DNA of 64,000 nt from Microbacterium sp. zg-B185 (GCF_030246885.1 NZ_CP126739.1:2728001-2792000), one strand, 5' to 3'; positions 8,742 through 19,587 are shown, numbered from the stretch's first letter. The notes: generated from the sequence alone by a model not told the origin. Program-made: numbers and translations.

Positions 8742-9647
8742 TCAGCCCTTGACCGCCCCCGCGACCAGCCCGCTGGTCATCCGGCCTTGCACGATCAGGA
8801 AGAAGATCACGACCGGGATCGCGACCAGCGTGGACCCGGCCATCAGCTCGGCCCAGTTCGTCCCCCCATTCGGGTCCAGGAAGGTGCGCAGCCACACCGG
8901 CAGTGTCATGGATTCCGGCCGGGGGTTCAGCACCAGGGCGAACACGAATTCGTTCCACGCCTGGATGAAGCCGAACACGCCCGTCGCGACCAGCCCCGGC
9001 GCCAGCAGCGGGAAGGTGATGCGCCAGAACGCCTGCGCACGGCTGAGTCCGTCGATCATCGCGGCCTCCTCCAGTTCGACCGGGACGCCGTTGACGAAGC
9101 CGCGGAGCGTCCAGATCGTGAACGGCAGGACGGTGGCGATGTACACCGCGGACAGACCCACCACGGTGTTCAGCAGCGCCCAGCCGTCGATCAGCCGGAA
9201 GGTGGAGATGATCATGGCCTCTGCGGGGATCATCTGCACGAGCAGGATCGTGATGATGAACGCGGCGCGGGACCGGAACCGGAATCGCGTGACGGCCAGG
9301 GCGGCGAGGAAGGCGAAGACCAGCGCGACGGCGACCGTGAGCAGCGTGACCTGCAGCGAGTTCAGCAGCGCCGGCAGGAACGGTGCCCGTTCGTTGTGGA
9401 AGATGACGCCCACGTAGTTCTCGACTGTGCCGTTGTCTGGCCAGAAGTGCAGCTGCGTGCCCCGCACCTGCGCGTTGGGCTGGAAGGACGTGTTGACCAT
9501 CCAGTACACCGGGAACACCGAGGCGAAGAAGACCACGATGCCGGCTGCTCCGGCCAGCACCGAACCGATCCGGCGCCGCGAGCGGCCGCCCCGACGGGTC
9601 GTGGATGCCGCGGGCGCGGCCGGCTGGGTGCGGGCGAGGGCGGTCAC
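8742..9647 (-). CDS. Carbohydrate ABC transporter permease (MalG type)
   Basis: 301 residues with six predicted membrane segments. The EAA loop (EAAMIDGLSRAQAFWRITFPLL) is that of the MalG/CUT1 inner-membrane subunit. GTG start at 9645-9647 with AAGGAGG before it, overlapping the stop of the upstream permease (GTGA). With the lipoprotein at 10785-12026 and the other permease it forms an importer for sugars, most likely GlcNAc or chitooligosaccharides judging by the flanking nagB and kinase. No ATPase gene is in this operon, as in actinobacterial CUT1 systems served by a shared MsiK-type ATPase. Confidence 0.9.
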   Translation of the reverse strand: MTALARTQPAAPAASTTRRGGRSRRRIGSVLAGAAGIVVFFASVFPVYWMVNTSFQPNAQVRGTQLHFWPDNGTVENYVGVIFHNERAPFLPALLNSLQVTLLTVAVALVFAFLAALAVTRFRFRSRAAFIITILLVQMIPAEAMIISTFRLIDGWALLNTVVGLSAVYIATVLPFTIWTLRGFVNGVPVELEEAAMIDGLSRAQAFWRITFPLLAPGLVATGVFGFIQAWNEFVFALVLNPRPESMTLPVWLRTFLDPNGGTNWAELMAGSTLVAIPVVIFFLIVQGRMTSGLVAGAVKG

Positions 9648-10636
9648 AGTGCGTCCTCCTTGACGGTTCGGCGGACGTAGAAGACGGACACGACAGCGAG
9701 CATCAGGACGACGATGACCGAGATCGCGCCACCGGCCCCGAAATCGCCGGATCCGAGCGAGACCCGGTAGATGTACACGCCCAGCGTGTTCGTCTGCTCG
9801 GCGAGGCCGCCGATCGACTGCAGCGCATAGATCTGGGTGAACACGCGCAGGTCCCAGATGACCTGAAGGATCGTGACGATTGCGAGAATCGGGCGGATGA
9901 ACGGGACGACGACGAATCGGAAGCGTGTGAACGCCCCGGTGCCGTCCAGCTGGGCGGCCTCGAGCACCTCGTCGGGGACCTGCGTCAGCCCGGCGTAGAC
10001 GGTGAAGGCGACGAACGGCACCGCGCCCCAGACGATGATGATCGTCGCGACGAAGAAGAAGCTGAGCGGTTCGATGAGCCACGAGTGTCCTGCGAACGGC
10101 AGTCCGAACCATTGGCTCAGGACGTTGTTGAGGACGCCGTACTGCGTGTCGAAGATCCAGCCCCACACGATCGTCGCCGACAGCGGCGGCATCGCCCAGG
10201 CCAGCAACAGCCCGACCGAGACCATCGTGCGCAGCGCCGCGCCGAGTCGCTTCATGAGCAGTGCGACCAGGATTCCGAGGATCATCGTCACGATCACGCA
10301 TACGGCCGCGAGGAGGACCGACCGGGCCAGGACCTGCCAGAACTCCGGATCGGTCAGCACGTCGGCGTAGTTGCCCAGACCGACGAACTCCGGCGCCGCC
10401 CCGAAGATCTGCGCGCGGCCGAATTCCTGGAACGACATGATGAGCAGCTGGATCAGCGGCCAGCCGGTGATCGCAGCCAGGACGACCAGGGAGGGCACCA
10501 GCAGCGCGTACGGGGTGAATCCGCCCGCCCGGCGGGCTCGCTTGGCTCCGGGTGCCCGGGCAGGCTGGGGCGCCAGGATCCGCTCACCCTCGACCGCGCT
10601 CACCGCGGGGCCGAGATCGTCGCGGACGCTGGACAT
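9644..10636 (-). CDS. Carbohydrate ABC transporter permease (MalF type)
   Basis: 330 residues; a ~35-residue cytoplasmic N-terminus, then six membrane segments. The EAA loop reads EAAQLDGTGAFTRFRFVVVPF, typical of CUT1 permeases of the MalF side. ATG at 10634-10636; its ribosome site (GAAAGAG) is weaker than that of its partner. It is the first membrane subunit after the binding-protein gene and is separated from it by 148 bp holding a strong stem-loop (10744-10776). Confidence 0.9.
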   Translation of the reverse strand: MSSVRDDLGPAVSAVEGERILAPQPARAPGAKRARRAGGFTPYALLVPSLVVLAAITGWPLIQLLIMSFQEFGRAQIFGAAPEFVGLGNYADVLTDPEFWQVLARSVLLAAVCVIVTMILGILVALLMKRLGAALRTMVSVGLLLAWAMPPLSATIVWGWIFDTQYGVLNNVLSQWFGLPFAGHSWLIEPLSFFFVATIIIVWGAVPFVAFTVYAGLTQVPDEVLEAAQLDGTGAFTRFRFVVVPFIRPILAIVTILQVIWDLRVFTQIYALQSIGGLAEQTNTLGVYIYRVSLGSGDFGAGGAISVIVVLMLAVVSVFYVRRTVKEDAL

Positions 10637-10743
10637 GTCAGCTCTTTCTTGTGAGGGGGCGGGTCCGGGTGGCCGGCGGTGGCGACCGGGATCGGACCGG
10701 CCGTCGGCGGCCCGGCGGTCGACCTGCACAGCCGCCGGCTGGT

Positions 10744-10776
10744 GGAGCGCCCGCCCGGTTGCGGTGCGGGCGCTCC
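10744..10776 (-). terminator. Intra-operon stem-loop between binding protein and permeases
   Basis: An 11-bp perfect GC-rich stem (GGAGCGCCCGC paired with GCGGGCGCTCC) around an 11-nt loop, 9 bp after the binding-protein stop codon. Such hairpins after solute-binding protein genes usually lower downstream expression or protect the upstream mRNA, so binding protein is made in excess; that role is inferred here. Confidence 0.7.
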
Positions 10777-10784
10777 TGAGTCGT

Positions 10785-12026
10785 TCAGCCGTTGAGGATG
10801 TCTTCGATCTTCGTGTCCACGTCGGCGGCCAAGGCCGGGACGTCACCGCCCTGCGCGATCTTCACGAAGAAGTCCTCCAGGACGCGCGAGGCCTCGACCT
10901 CCGCCCAGTTGGGCGACGCCGGGGTCAGCTTGGCATTCCCGGCGGCTTCCGTGAAGGCCTGCGCCTGCGGGGTGTCCCCCAGGGTGGAGGCCAGCGACTT
11001 TCTGGCCGGAATCAGCCCGTTCTCGCCGTAGATCGTCTGGAACTCCTCGCTGAGGATGATCGCCAGTGCCTTCTTGGCCAGGTCCGGGTGCGCGGATTTC
11101 GCCGAGATGCCGATGTTGGAACCGCCGGCGAACACCTGGGCGGCGCCCCCGTCCATGCCGGGCAGTGCATAGACCATGGGCGCTGCGGGCGGGGTTGCCG
11201 TCTCGCACTCGCTGGCCAGACCGAACGCCCAGTTGGGGGCGGAGAACTGGATCGACTGGCCTTCGCAGTAGGGGGTCCACGGCTCGGCGTTGTCGCCGTC
11301 CTTGGGCGCCAGCGAGGCAGTGGTCATGAGGTCCTGCACCTGCAGCAGCCCGGCGACGGACTCGTCGGAGCTCAGCTGCGCGTCCCAGGTGTCGCCGTCC
11401 GCGACGGCGATCTCGCCTCCGTTCTCCCAGATGAACGGGAGCGCGTTGTACCAGTCCTGCCCGGCGAAGGCGAAGCCCGACTTGCCCGGGTTCGTCGCGG
11501 CGAGGTCCTTGGCCTGCGCCACGAAATCCTCGAGGTTCGCCGGGGCCGCGGCGACGAAGGCAGGATCGGCGAAGACGACCCGTGCGCCCGAGTACAGCGG
11601 CGGGGCGTAGAACTTGCCGTCGAAGGAACCGGCTTCCACGAAGCCGGGAAGCAGGTCGTCGCCTCCCAGCGCGTCGAATTCGTCAGAGATGTCCAGCAGC
11701 GCGCCGACCGAGGTGAAGGCCGGCGCCTGCGTGTTGCCGAATTCGACGAGGTCGGGGCTGTCCGAGCTGGACAGGCTCGTGGTGAGGCGGTCGACGAGTC
11801 CCTCCCACGTCTGCTCTTCGATGACCAGGGTCGATCCGGGGTTCTCCTCCTCGAACGTCTCGGTGAGGTAGTCCCGCGCTACCTGCGGCGTGTCCGCGCC
11901 GACGAGCCAGACCCGGATTTCGGCATCCGCCGAATCCGACGGCGACGTGCCCGAACCTCCCGCGCAGCCCGCGAGCACGACGGCGGCCGCGCCGAGGAGC
12001 CCGAGGGCTCCGAGCTTCTTGTTCAT
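10785..12026 (-). CDS. Sugar ABC transporter substrate-binding lipoprotein
   Basis: 413 residues, family 1 solute-binding protein (CUT1 type). Signal peptide MNKKLGALGLLGAAAVVLAG with a lipobox LAGC, Cys21, so it is tethered outside the cell membrane. Mature-domain features include IRVWLVGADTPQ, TFEEENPGSTLVIEEQTWEGLVDRLTTSL, and GGSNIGISAKSAHPDLAKKALAII. It should capture amino sugars for the two downstream permeases. The gene lies 94 bp after the ROK regulator on the same strand and is probably part of its transcript. Confidence 0.92.
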   Translation of the reverse strand: MNKKLGALGLLGAAAVVLAGCAGGSGTSPSDSADAEIRVWLVGADTPQVARDYLTETFEEENPGSTLVIEEQTWEGLVDRLTTSLSSSDSPDLVEFGNTQAPAFTSVGALLDISDEFDALGGDDLLPGFVEAGSFDGKFYAPPLYSGARVVFADPAFVAAAPANLEDFVAQAKDLAATNPGKSGFAFAGQDWYNALPFIWENGGEIAVADGDTWDAQLSSDESVAGLLQVQDLMTTASLAPKDGDNAEPWTPYCEGQSIQFSAPNWAFGLASECETATPPAAPMVYALPGMDGGAAQVFAGGSNIGISAKSAHPDLAKKALAIILSEEFQTIYGENGLIPARKSLASTLGDTPQAQAFTEAAGNAKLTPASPNWAEVEASRVLEDFFVKIAQGGDVPALAADVDTKIEDILNG

Positions 12027-12120
12027 GGTGTGTTCCTTCGTCTTCTTCTCTCGGTGTTGGGTGGGCCGGGTGACCCATCCGGATGGTGCAGGCCTGCGGT
12101 TCGGACCGGGGCGGACGGTG

Positions 12121-13311
12121 CTATGACACCCCGAGCTGCCCGGACAGGACCATGACGGCGGCGCCGCGCAGGACGATGTCCTGCCCCTGCTCCGTCATCC
12201 GGACTCGCACCCCGTCGTGGAACTCGGCGAGCGTGCGGGCGCGGAGTGTGTCGGCGGTCGCTTCGGCCAGTGGGCCGTCGAGCAGTTCAGCGGGGCCGGA
12301 CAGGACGATCTCGGACACGTCCAGCACACCGACGATCGGTGCCAGCGCGATTCCGAGCCGCTCGCCCGCATCGCGCAGAATGCCGACGCGCGCGAGGTCA
12401 TCCTCCGCCTCGGCCAGTCGCGCGGACAGCGCGGGGACGGCGAGCCAGGCCTCGAGGCACCCCACCTTGCCGCACGCGCACACCGGTCCCCCATCGGTGC
12501 CGATGGTCACGTGTCCGATCTCACCGGCAGCGGAGTGCGCACCGCGCATCGGCTGACCCGAGGCCAGCAGCCCGGAGCCCACGCCGCGGCCCACCTTGAC
12601 CAGCAGGACGTCGTCCCCCGCTCCGCCGAAGGTGTACTCCGCCAGAACGGCCGCGTTCGCATCGTTGGCCACCAGTACGGGCAGTCCGACGGCATCCTGC
12701 AATGCGTTCTTCAGATCGAAGCCCGCCCAGCGCAGGTTGGGTGCGGTGAGGATGACGCCCTCCTCGTTCACGATTCCCGGCGTGCCCACCCCGATGCCCA
12801 AGACCGGCGCATGCGCGTCGCCGACCAGGTCCTTCGCCAGTCGGACGACCGTGCCGACCACGTCGCCGTCGGTCACGGCCCGCACTTCCCGACGCGCCAC
12901 GATGTCGCCGTCAAGGGTCAGGACAGCGCCGGTGAAGACCTCGCTGCCGGACAGGTCGATGCCCACGATGCGGTGGCCGGCGCGGTCGAGGTCGACCAGG
13001 ATGGCCGGTTTGCCCGGACCGGATGCTTCGCGGACGCCCATTTCGGCGACGAAGCCGTCCGAGATGAGGTCGGAGATGAGGTCGGAGATCGTCACGCGCG
13101 TCAGGCCGGTCTCGCGAGAGAGGTCGGCACGGCTCATCGCGCCCTGGTGGAAGAGTGTCTGCAGCAGGAGGGAACGGTTGTGGCCGCGGGCGTGCTCAGG
13201 CAGGACCTTCCTTCCCTGCCGCAGCGCTCGGCCGGGGCGGAACGTGCGCCCACCCTCTGTCACGGACGGCGAGACGAGGGCAGGGGCGCCGGGCTGGGCT
13301 TCGTGTGGCAT
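12121..13311 (-). CDS. ROK-family transcriptional repressor (NagC/XylR type)
   Basis: 396 residues. A winged-helix DNA-binding region is at the N-terminus (RADLSRETGLTRVTISDLISDLISDG, about residues 60-85), followed by a full ROK sugar-binding domain with VGIDLSGSE, GIGVGTPGIV, VANDANAA and a zinc cluster ending CACGKVGCLE. Such proteins repress sugar operons and are released by the sugar or its phosphate. It heads the uptake operon and a palindromic site lies at its own start codon, suggesting autoregulation. A similar site before the hexosaminidase suggests it also controls that operon. The effector is probably GlcNAc-6-P, by context only. Confidence 0.88.
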   Translation of the reverse strand: MPHEAQPGAPALVSPSVTEGGRTFRPGRALRQGRKVLPEHARGHNRSLLLQTLFHQGAMSRADLSRETGLTRVTISDLISDLISDGFVAEMGVREASGPGKPAILVDLDRAGHRIVGIDLSGSEVFTGAVLTLDGDIVARREVRAVTDGDVVGTVVRLAKDLVGDAHAPVLGIGVGTPGIVNEEGVILTAPNLRWAGFDLKNALQDAVGLPVLVANDANAAVLAEYTFGGAGDDVLLVKVGRGVGSGLLASGQPMRGAHSAAGEIGHVTIGTDGGPVCACGKVGCLEAWLAVPALSARLAEAEDDLARVGILRDAGERLGIALAPIVGVLDVSEIVLSGPAELLDGPLAEATADTLRARTLAEFHDGVRVRMTEQGQDIVLRGAAVMVLSGQLGVS

Positions 13312-13334
13312 GTTTGTTAGTAGAGCTTACGAAC
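13312..13334. promoter_or_regulatory. Putative ROK-repressor operator at the regulator start
   Basis: Contains GTTAGTAGAGCTTACGAAC (13316-13334), an imperfect inverted repeat with GTTxGTA/TACxAAC arms, directly against the ATG of the ROK gene. A possible -10 (TAAGCT on the minus strand, 13325-13330) lies inside it. Resembles the site at 1847-1869. Confidence 0.55.
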
Positions 13335-13477
13335 CAGCTGGGGCGCAAGACTCGGGGATCCATTTGAACGGCGTGTTTACAAAACCGTTACATTCGGTCC
13401 GGCTGCGGGCCTCGACGCACGGGCGATCACGCCGCCGGCTGGGCTCGCTCGCTTAGGCTGGAACCCGGGAGGCCACC

Positions 13478-13927
13478 ATGATCCACCACCGACTGGCAGC
13501 CGGAACGCTCGCCGTGGTCGTCGCGCTCGGTATCACCGCGTGCTCCCCGGCCGGACCGTCTGCGGGTGGTTTTCAGAGCACCGACGCCCCTGGCGACGAG
13601 GGCCAATCCACCGCGGACGCCTGCGCCCTCATCCAGGAGAGCATCGAGGCGGCGACGAGTGAGTTCGAGAATGCGGCGGCGAACGATCCCGGGAGCGTCG
13701 TGGAGTCCATGCGGGGCGCGGCCCAGCGCATCACCGAGGCGGCCGGTGAGATCACCAACGACGATGTCGCGGCCTTCCTGCCGAGGCTGCAGCAGATGTT
13801 CGCCGACGCCGGCGACGTCATGGAGGCCGTCGTCCAGGGCGACGCCTCCAAGATCGAGGACCTGGCCGGGCTGGGCACGAAGTTCCAGGAGACCAGCAAT
13901 GATTTTCAGGAGATCTGTCAGTCCTGA
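13478..13927 (+). CDS. Small secreted lipoprotein of unknown function
   Basis: 149 residues. A signal peptide with lipobox ITAC gives a lipidated Cys22, then a Ser/Gly/Pro linker and an acidic, Ala-rich helical domain (about 45-149) with two cysteines (C49 and C147, possibly paired). I recognise no named family; it resembles the many short helical lipoproteins of actinomycetes. GGGAGG precedes the ATG and TAGGCT (13454-13459) could be its -10. It stands alone, 112 bp before the L,D-transpeptidase gene. Confidence 0.75.
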   Translation: MIHHRLAAGTLAVVVALGITACSPAGPSAGGFQSTDAPGDEGQSTADACALIQESIEAATSEFENAAANDPGSVVESMRGAAQRITEAAGEITNDDVAAFLPRLQQMFADAGDVMEAVVQGDASKIEDLAGLGTKFQETSNDFQEICQS

Positions 13928-14038
13928 CACCGGCGATCCACGCCGCCTCCACAGTGAATCCGTGATACATCCGTTGCGCTCAGGTCATCGGTCGTCACGT
14001 ACGATGGGATGACGTGTTCGCAGCCGGGGGGTGATGGC

Positions 14039-15523
14039 ATGACCGATCTGGCCACCAGGCCCGGCGCCGAGGGGGCACCGCACGACGGCGCCGCGACGGA
14101 AGTCATCTCCGCGGACGGCGACGGTGATGCACCCAACTACGCGTGGGCACCGGCCGATCCGGCGCCGCGCAAACGCCGGCGCGGCCTGTGGATCGGCATC
14201 CCTGCCGGCATCGCCGTGGTGGGGCTGGTCGCCACCTCGCTGGTTCTGATCGCGCCCGGCACATCGGTGGCCGGGGTGCCCGTCGGCTGGCTCACTCCGG
14301 GCGCTGCTGCGGATGCGATCGAGGGACGTCTGGCGCAGACAACGATCGTGCTGACCGGCGCGGGCGGAGACGCCGAGATCACCGGCGCCGAACTCGGCGC
14401 ATCGGTGGACGCGCGCGCTCTGGCCGACGCCGCCTTCGCACAGAACCCGATGTGGAACCCGACGACCTGGTTCTCGACGCCCGTCGACGCGCCGGTCCGG
14501 CTCGACGCGGATGCCGCGACAGCCGCACTCCGGGCCGCTGCGCCCGACCTCTACACCGATCCGGTCGATGCCACGATCGCCTTCGACGCGGCATCGGCAA
14601 GCTATGTGACGGTGCCGTCCGAACTGGGCACCGGTATCGACGTGGACGCGGTCCGCACGACGCTGGCCGAGGCGTTCGCCGCCGGTCAGACGGTCGTCGA
14701 ACTCGATGCCGAGGCGGCGCCGGTCGAGGCGGAGCGTCCCACGTTCGTCGCCGCGGCGACCGTGAACACGCTCAACTCCATGCTCGACAGCGTCGGCTTC
14801 TACGTCGGTGCAGAGCGCACGGTGCCGATCGATCGCGCGGTCGCGGCATCCTGGATCACCGTGGAGCCGACCACCCGGGGAACGTTCGCGATCTCGGCCG
14901 ATCCGGCCGCGATCCAGCCCGTCGTCGACGGCCTTGCGCCCCTGGTGAACCGCCCCGCTCAGAACGGCGTCGTGATCACAGACTCCCGCGGCGAAGTCCT
15001 GCGCGAGGACGCCGCGGGCATCCCGGGTCGCGAGCTCGGCGACACCTCGACGGTGGCCTCGGATTTCGCCACGCAGCTGACGTCGGGCAACGCGGCCTTC
15101 ACGCTGCCGGTCACCGAGGTGGCTCCCGTGATCACCACGCTGGCCCGGCGCATCGAGGTCAATCTCAGCGAGCAGCGCACCTACCTGTTCGAAAACGGCA
15201 ACGTCGTCCAGTCGTGGGCGATCTCCTCGGGCCTGCCGGGCAACGACACCGACACCGGGCACTTCCGCATAAGCTCCAAGCTCACGTCGCAGGACATGGG
15301 CGAGCTCTGCTACAACCCGAACTCGCAGAACCCGGATGCCTACTGCACCCGCAACGTGCCGTGGGTCATGTACTACAACGGCGATGAGGCGCTGCACGGT
15401 GCGTACTGGCACAGCAACTTCGGCAACGTGATGAGCCACGGCTGCGTCAACATGCCGGTCAGCGCTGCCCAGTACGTCTTCGGCTGGGCGCCGATGGGCA
15501 CCGAGGTCTCCGTTCACTATTGA
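14039..15523 (+). CDS. L,D-transpeptidase (YkuD) with VanW-like peptidoglycan-binding domain
   Basis: 494 residues: a cytoplasmic tail of ~45 residues, one membrane anchor (about 50-72), a repeated putative peptidoglycan-binding region (~80-330), and a C-terminal YkuD domain. The catalytic motif SHGCVNM has the nucleophile at C469, with the histidine in ALHGAYWHSNFG upstream. Such enzymes make 3-3 crosslinks in peptidoglycan or attach proteins to it, outside the membrane. The start ATG at 14039 is preferred for GGGGGGTGAT upstream; an ATG 30 bp earlier has no ribosome site. Confidence 0.92.
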   Translation: MTDLATRPGAEGAPHDGAATEVISADGDGDAPNYAWAPADPAPRKRRRGLWIGIPAGIAVVGLVATSLVLIAPGTSVAGVPVGWLTPGAAADAIEGRLAQTTIVLTGAGGDAEITGAELGASVDARALADAAFAQNPMWNPTTWFSTPVDAPVRLDADAATAALRAAAPDLYTDPVDATIAFDAASASYVTVPSELGTGIDVDAVRTTLAEAFAAGQTVVELDAEAAPVEAERPTFVAAATVNTLNSMLDSVGFYVGAERTVPIDRAVAASWITVEPTTRGTFAISADPAAIQPVVDGLAPLVNRPAQNGVVITDSRGEVLREDAAGIPGRELGDTSTVASDFATQLTSGNAAFTLPVTEVAPVITTLARRIEVNLSEQRTYLFENGNVVQSWAISSGLPGNDTDTGHFRISSKLTSQDMGELCYNPNSQNPDAYCTRNVPWVMYYNGDEALHGAYWHSNFGNVMSHGCVNMPVSAAQYVFGWAPMGTEVSVHY

Positions 15524-15615
15524 GCCGCATCTCGATACGCACTGCGTGCTACTCGATGACCGGGCCGCCGTCCGCACCACTCGATGACCGGGTGCGCGGC
15601 GCGGACCACCCGGCA

Positions 15616-15655
15616 TGACGAAGGGGCGGATGCCGCGGCATCCGCCCCTTCGTCA
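15616..15655. terminator. Bidirectional terminator between the L,D-transpeptidase gene and icd
   Basis: A perfect 40-bp palindrome (two 20-base arms) whose centre is GGATGCCGCGGCATCC. It lies between two converging genes, 10 bp from the icd stop. No U-tract follows. The same centre is used in the hairpin at 33957-33998. Confidence 0.85.
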
Positions 15656-15664
15656 GGACGACCG

Positions 15665-17884
<2,220 letters not shown>

Positions 17885-17935
17885 CTGGTTGTCTCCGTTC
17901 GGGTGGTCATTCCAGCCTAACGCAAGGGCAAAGTA

Positions 17936-17949
17936 TCTCGACATCGAGA
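17936..17949. promoter_or_regulatory. Palindromic operator over the icd promoter, shared with sucCD
   Basis: TCTCGACATCGAGA, a near-perfect 14-bp palindrome (extended to TATCTCGACATCGAGATA), centred about 24 bp upstream of the icd -10. The same sequence with one change lies before sucC (36150-36163). The cognate regulator is unknown. Confidence 0.55.
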
Positions 17950-18015
17950 TATCTCGGGATATGAAATCCAGGTTAACCTCACGCCCCCGACATGCCCCGA
18001 TGCCCTGCTTGCGGC

Positions 18016-18021
18016 TAGCCT
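18016..18021 (+). promoter_or_regulatory. Leaderless-type -10 element for the GNAT gene
   Basis: TAGCCT ends 6 bases before the ATG at 18028, which favours that start over the GTG at 18022. Confidence 0.6.
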
Positions 18022-18027
18022 GTGGCT

Positions 18028-18480
18028 ATGGCTGAGCTGAGACTGGTCGAACTGTCCGCCGCGACGATCGTGGCGGTCAACAACATGTCCCTCAAGCCAG
18101 GCCAGGAGCAGTATCTGGCTCCGGTGAGCTACGGGATCGCCGCGACCGTGATCAACCCGCAGACGTCGTGGCAGCGAGTGGTGCTCGACGCCAATGAGGT
18201 CGTCGGCTTCGTGAGCGCCAATTTCGACCCGGAGGCTCCCGAGGAGCACTTCAAGTCCGTCCTCTGGCGGATCAACGTGGATGCCGACGACCAGGGTCGA
18301 GGCGTCGGGCGGTTCGCGGTGCAGAAGCTGCTCGAAGAGGCGCGAGCCCGCGGCATGGATCGCGTCAACGTGATCTATGAGGCCGGCGAGGGCGGGCCGC
18401 AGGCGTTCTTCGAACGCGTCGGCTTCACGCCCGTCGGCGAGACGGAGTACGGCGAGGTCATCGCCGAGGTCCGCCTCTAA
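18028..18480 (+). CDS. GNAT-family N-acetyltransferase
   Basis: 150 residues. The acetyl-CoA-binding motif is DDQGRGVGRFAVQKLLEEARARG (about 93-115) and a C-terminal QAFFERVGFTPVGETEYGE is typical of the spermidine/amine acetyltransferase branch (PaiA/BltD-like). The protein should acetylate a small amine or amino acid; the substrate is not evident. It diverges from icd with 143 bp between starts, which includes the icd palindrome. Confidence 0.88.
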   Translation: MAELRLVELSAATIVAVNNMSLKPGQEQYLAPVSYGIAATVINPQTSWQRVVLDANEVVGFVSANFDPEAPEEHFKSVLWRINVDADDQGRGVGRFAVQKLLEEARARGMDRVNVIYEAGEGGPQAFFERVGFTPVGETEYGEVIAEVRL

Positions 18481-18520
18481 AACGCTGCCCGGGTTCGCGC
18501 GGGGCTCGAACTCGGTTCTC

Positions 18521-18588
18521 GGATTCGGATGCCGGCAGCGGATTCGGGCGGGGACCTGCGGGGCGTCCGATTCTGGTGCGGATCTCCT
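18521..18588 (+). repeat. Direct repeat, left copy, flanking the DUF559 gene
   Basis: The first 24 bases (18521-18544) are identical to 19588-19611, and the rest of the ~68-bp unit matches with one indel and a few changes. Both copies lead into GC-rich GCGGCCGCG-type sequence. The 255 bp between the GNAT gene and the DUF559 gene hold this repeat and nothing else I can name. Confidence 0.85.
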
Positions 18589-18735
18589 ATATCGCGCGCA
18601 GCCGCGGCCGCGCGGCCGCGTGCAGCCGCGCCGCCCCCGGCGCGTCGCCTCCTCCCCCGCTCCACCTCTGGCTCGACACTGCACGCCTCACTCGTCCGCC
18701 GGCCGCGGCATCCCCCCAGCGGGCATTCTGGCGCT

Positions 18736-19569
18736 GTGGACATCGCGCAGTGGGTGACGGACCGTGGCGGCATCGTTCATCGCAGTGACCTGCTCGAGCG
18801 CGGCGTGACCGCGACGGCCCTGCGGGCCGCGATCGCCGGCGGCGTGCTGACACGCGTGCGACGGTACTGGGTCGCCACGTCCGTCGCGTCGACGGCGCTG
18901 ACCGTCGCCGCACGGTGCACCGGAGTGCTCGCGTGCGTATCCGCGGCCCGCGTGCGCGGGTGGTGGATACCGGACGGCGTCGACGGCGGCATCCATCTCC
19001 GCCTGACCGCGCATGCCGCGGCGCCGCCCGCGGATGTGACTGCGCATTGGGACCGGCCGATCGTGCCGACCTCGCCGCGAGTCCTGGTCGAGTCGGTCGA
19101 GGACGCGCTGAACCACATCGCGCGATGCCTGCCGAGGGAACCTGCCCTCGCCGTCTGGGAGTCAGCGGCGAGGATCGAGCGGCTGTCGGCAGAGAGCCTG
19201 CAGCGGGTGCAGTGGACCGCCAGGGCCGCGCGGGAGTGCGCGGCGGCGGTCACAGGGCTTTCCGATTCCGGGCTCGAGACGCTGTTCGTGGTGCGTCTGA
19301 GGCCGTGGGGGATTCCGATCCGGCAGCAGATCGTGCTGGCGGGCAGACGGGTGGACGTGCTCATCGGGGAGCGACTGGTGGTGCAGATCGATGGATTCGC
19401 GTTCCACTCGTCGGCCGCCGATCGCGGCAGGGACGTCGCCCATGATCGGGAGCTGGTGCTGCGGGGCTATACGGTCCTGCGGTTCACCTACGCGCAGGTC
19501 ATTCACGAGTGGCCGGCCGTCGAGCGGGCAGTCGCCCGGGCCGTCGCGGCCGGCGCGCACCGCAGGTGA
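18736..19569 (+). CDS. DUF559 protein with AbiEi-like N-terminal winged helix
   Basis: 277 residues. The N-terminus (VDIAQWVTDRGGIVHRSDLLERGVT split at ~1-50) looks like the winged-helix of type IV toxin-antitoxin AbiEi-like proteins. The C-terminus (~180-270) is the DUF559/Vsr-like PD-(D/E)XK fold: SGLETLFVVRL, RRVDVLIGERLVVQIDGFAFH, then RDVAHDRELVLRGYTVLRFTYAQV. A nuclease-type role is possible but unproven. The GTG start has CATTCT exactly 6 bases upstream, compatible with leaderless transcription. Near-identical direct repeats flank it (18521-18588 and 19588-19656), hinting at acquisition as a cassette. No toxin or methylase partner lies beside it. Confidence 0.8.
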   Translation: MDIAQWVTDRGGIVHRSDLLERGVTATALRAAIAGGVLTRVRRYWVATSVASTALTVAARCTGVLACVSAARVRGWWIPDGVDGGIHLRLTAHAAAPPADVTAHWDRPIVPTSPRVLVESVEDALNHIARCLPREPALAVWESAARIERLSAESLQRVQWTARAARECAAAVTGLSDSGLETLFVVRLRPWGIPIRQQIVLAGRRVDVLIGERLVVQIDGFAFHSSAADRGRDVAHDRELVLRGYTVLRFTYAQVIHEWPAVERAVARAVAAGAHRR

Positions 19570-19587
19570 CCCGCTTTGCCGCTTCCC

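Noticed and set aside
13069..13092. 12-bp direct repeat in the ROK regulator gene, read as a duplication
   Set aside because: It encodes the normal recognition-helix pattern TISDLISDLISDG of ROK regulators without any added residues.
13373..13395. GTTTACAAAACCGTTAC as a second ROK operator
   Set aside because: It does not align with the two better sites without gaps and is not palindromic.
18736..19569. DUF559 gene as half of a toxin-antitoxin pair
   Set aside because: No AbiEii-like toxin or other partner ORF lies on either side; the repeats flank a single gene.
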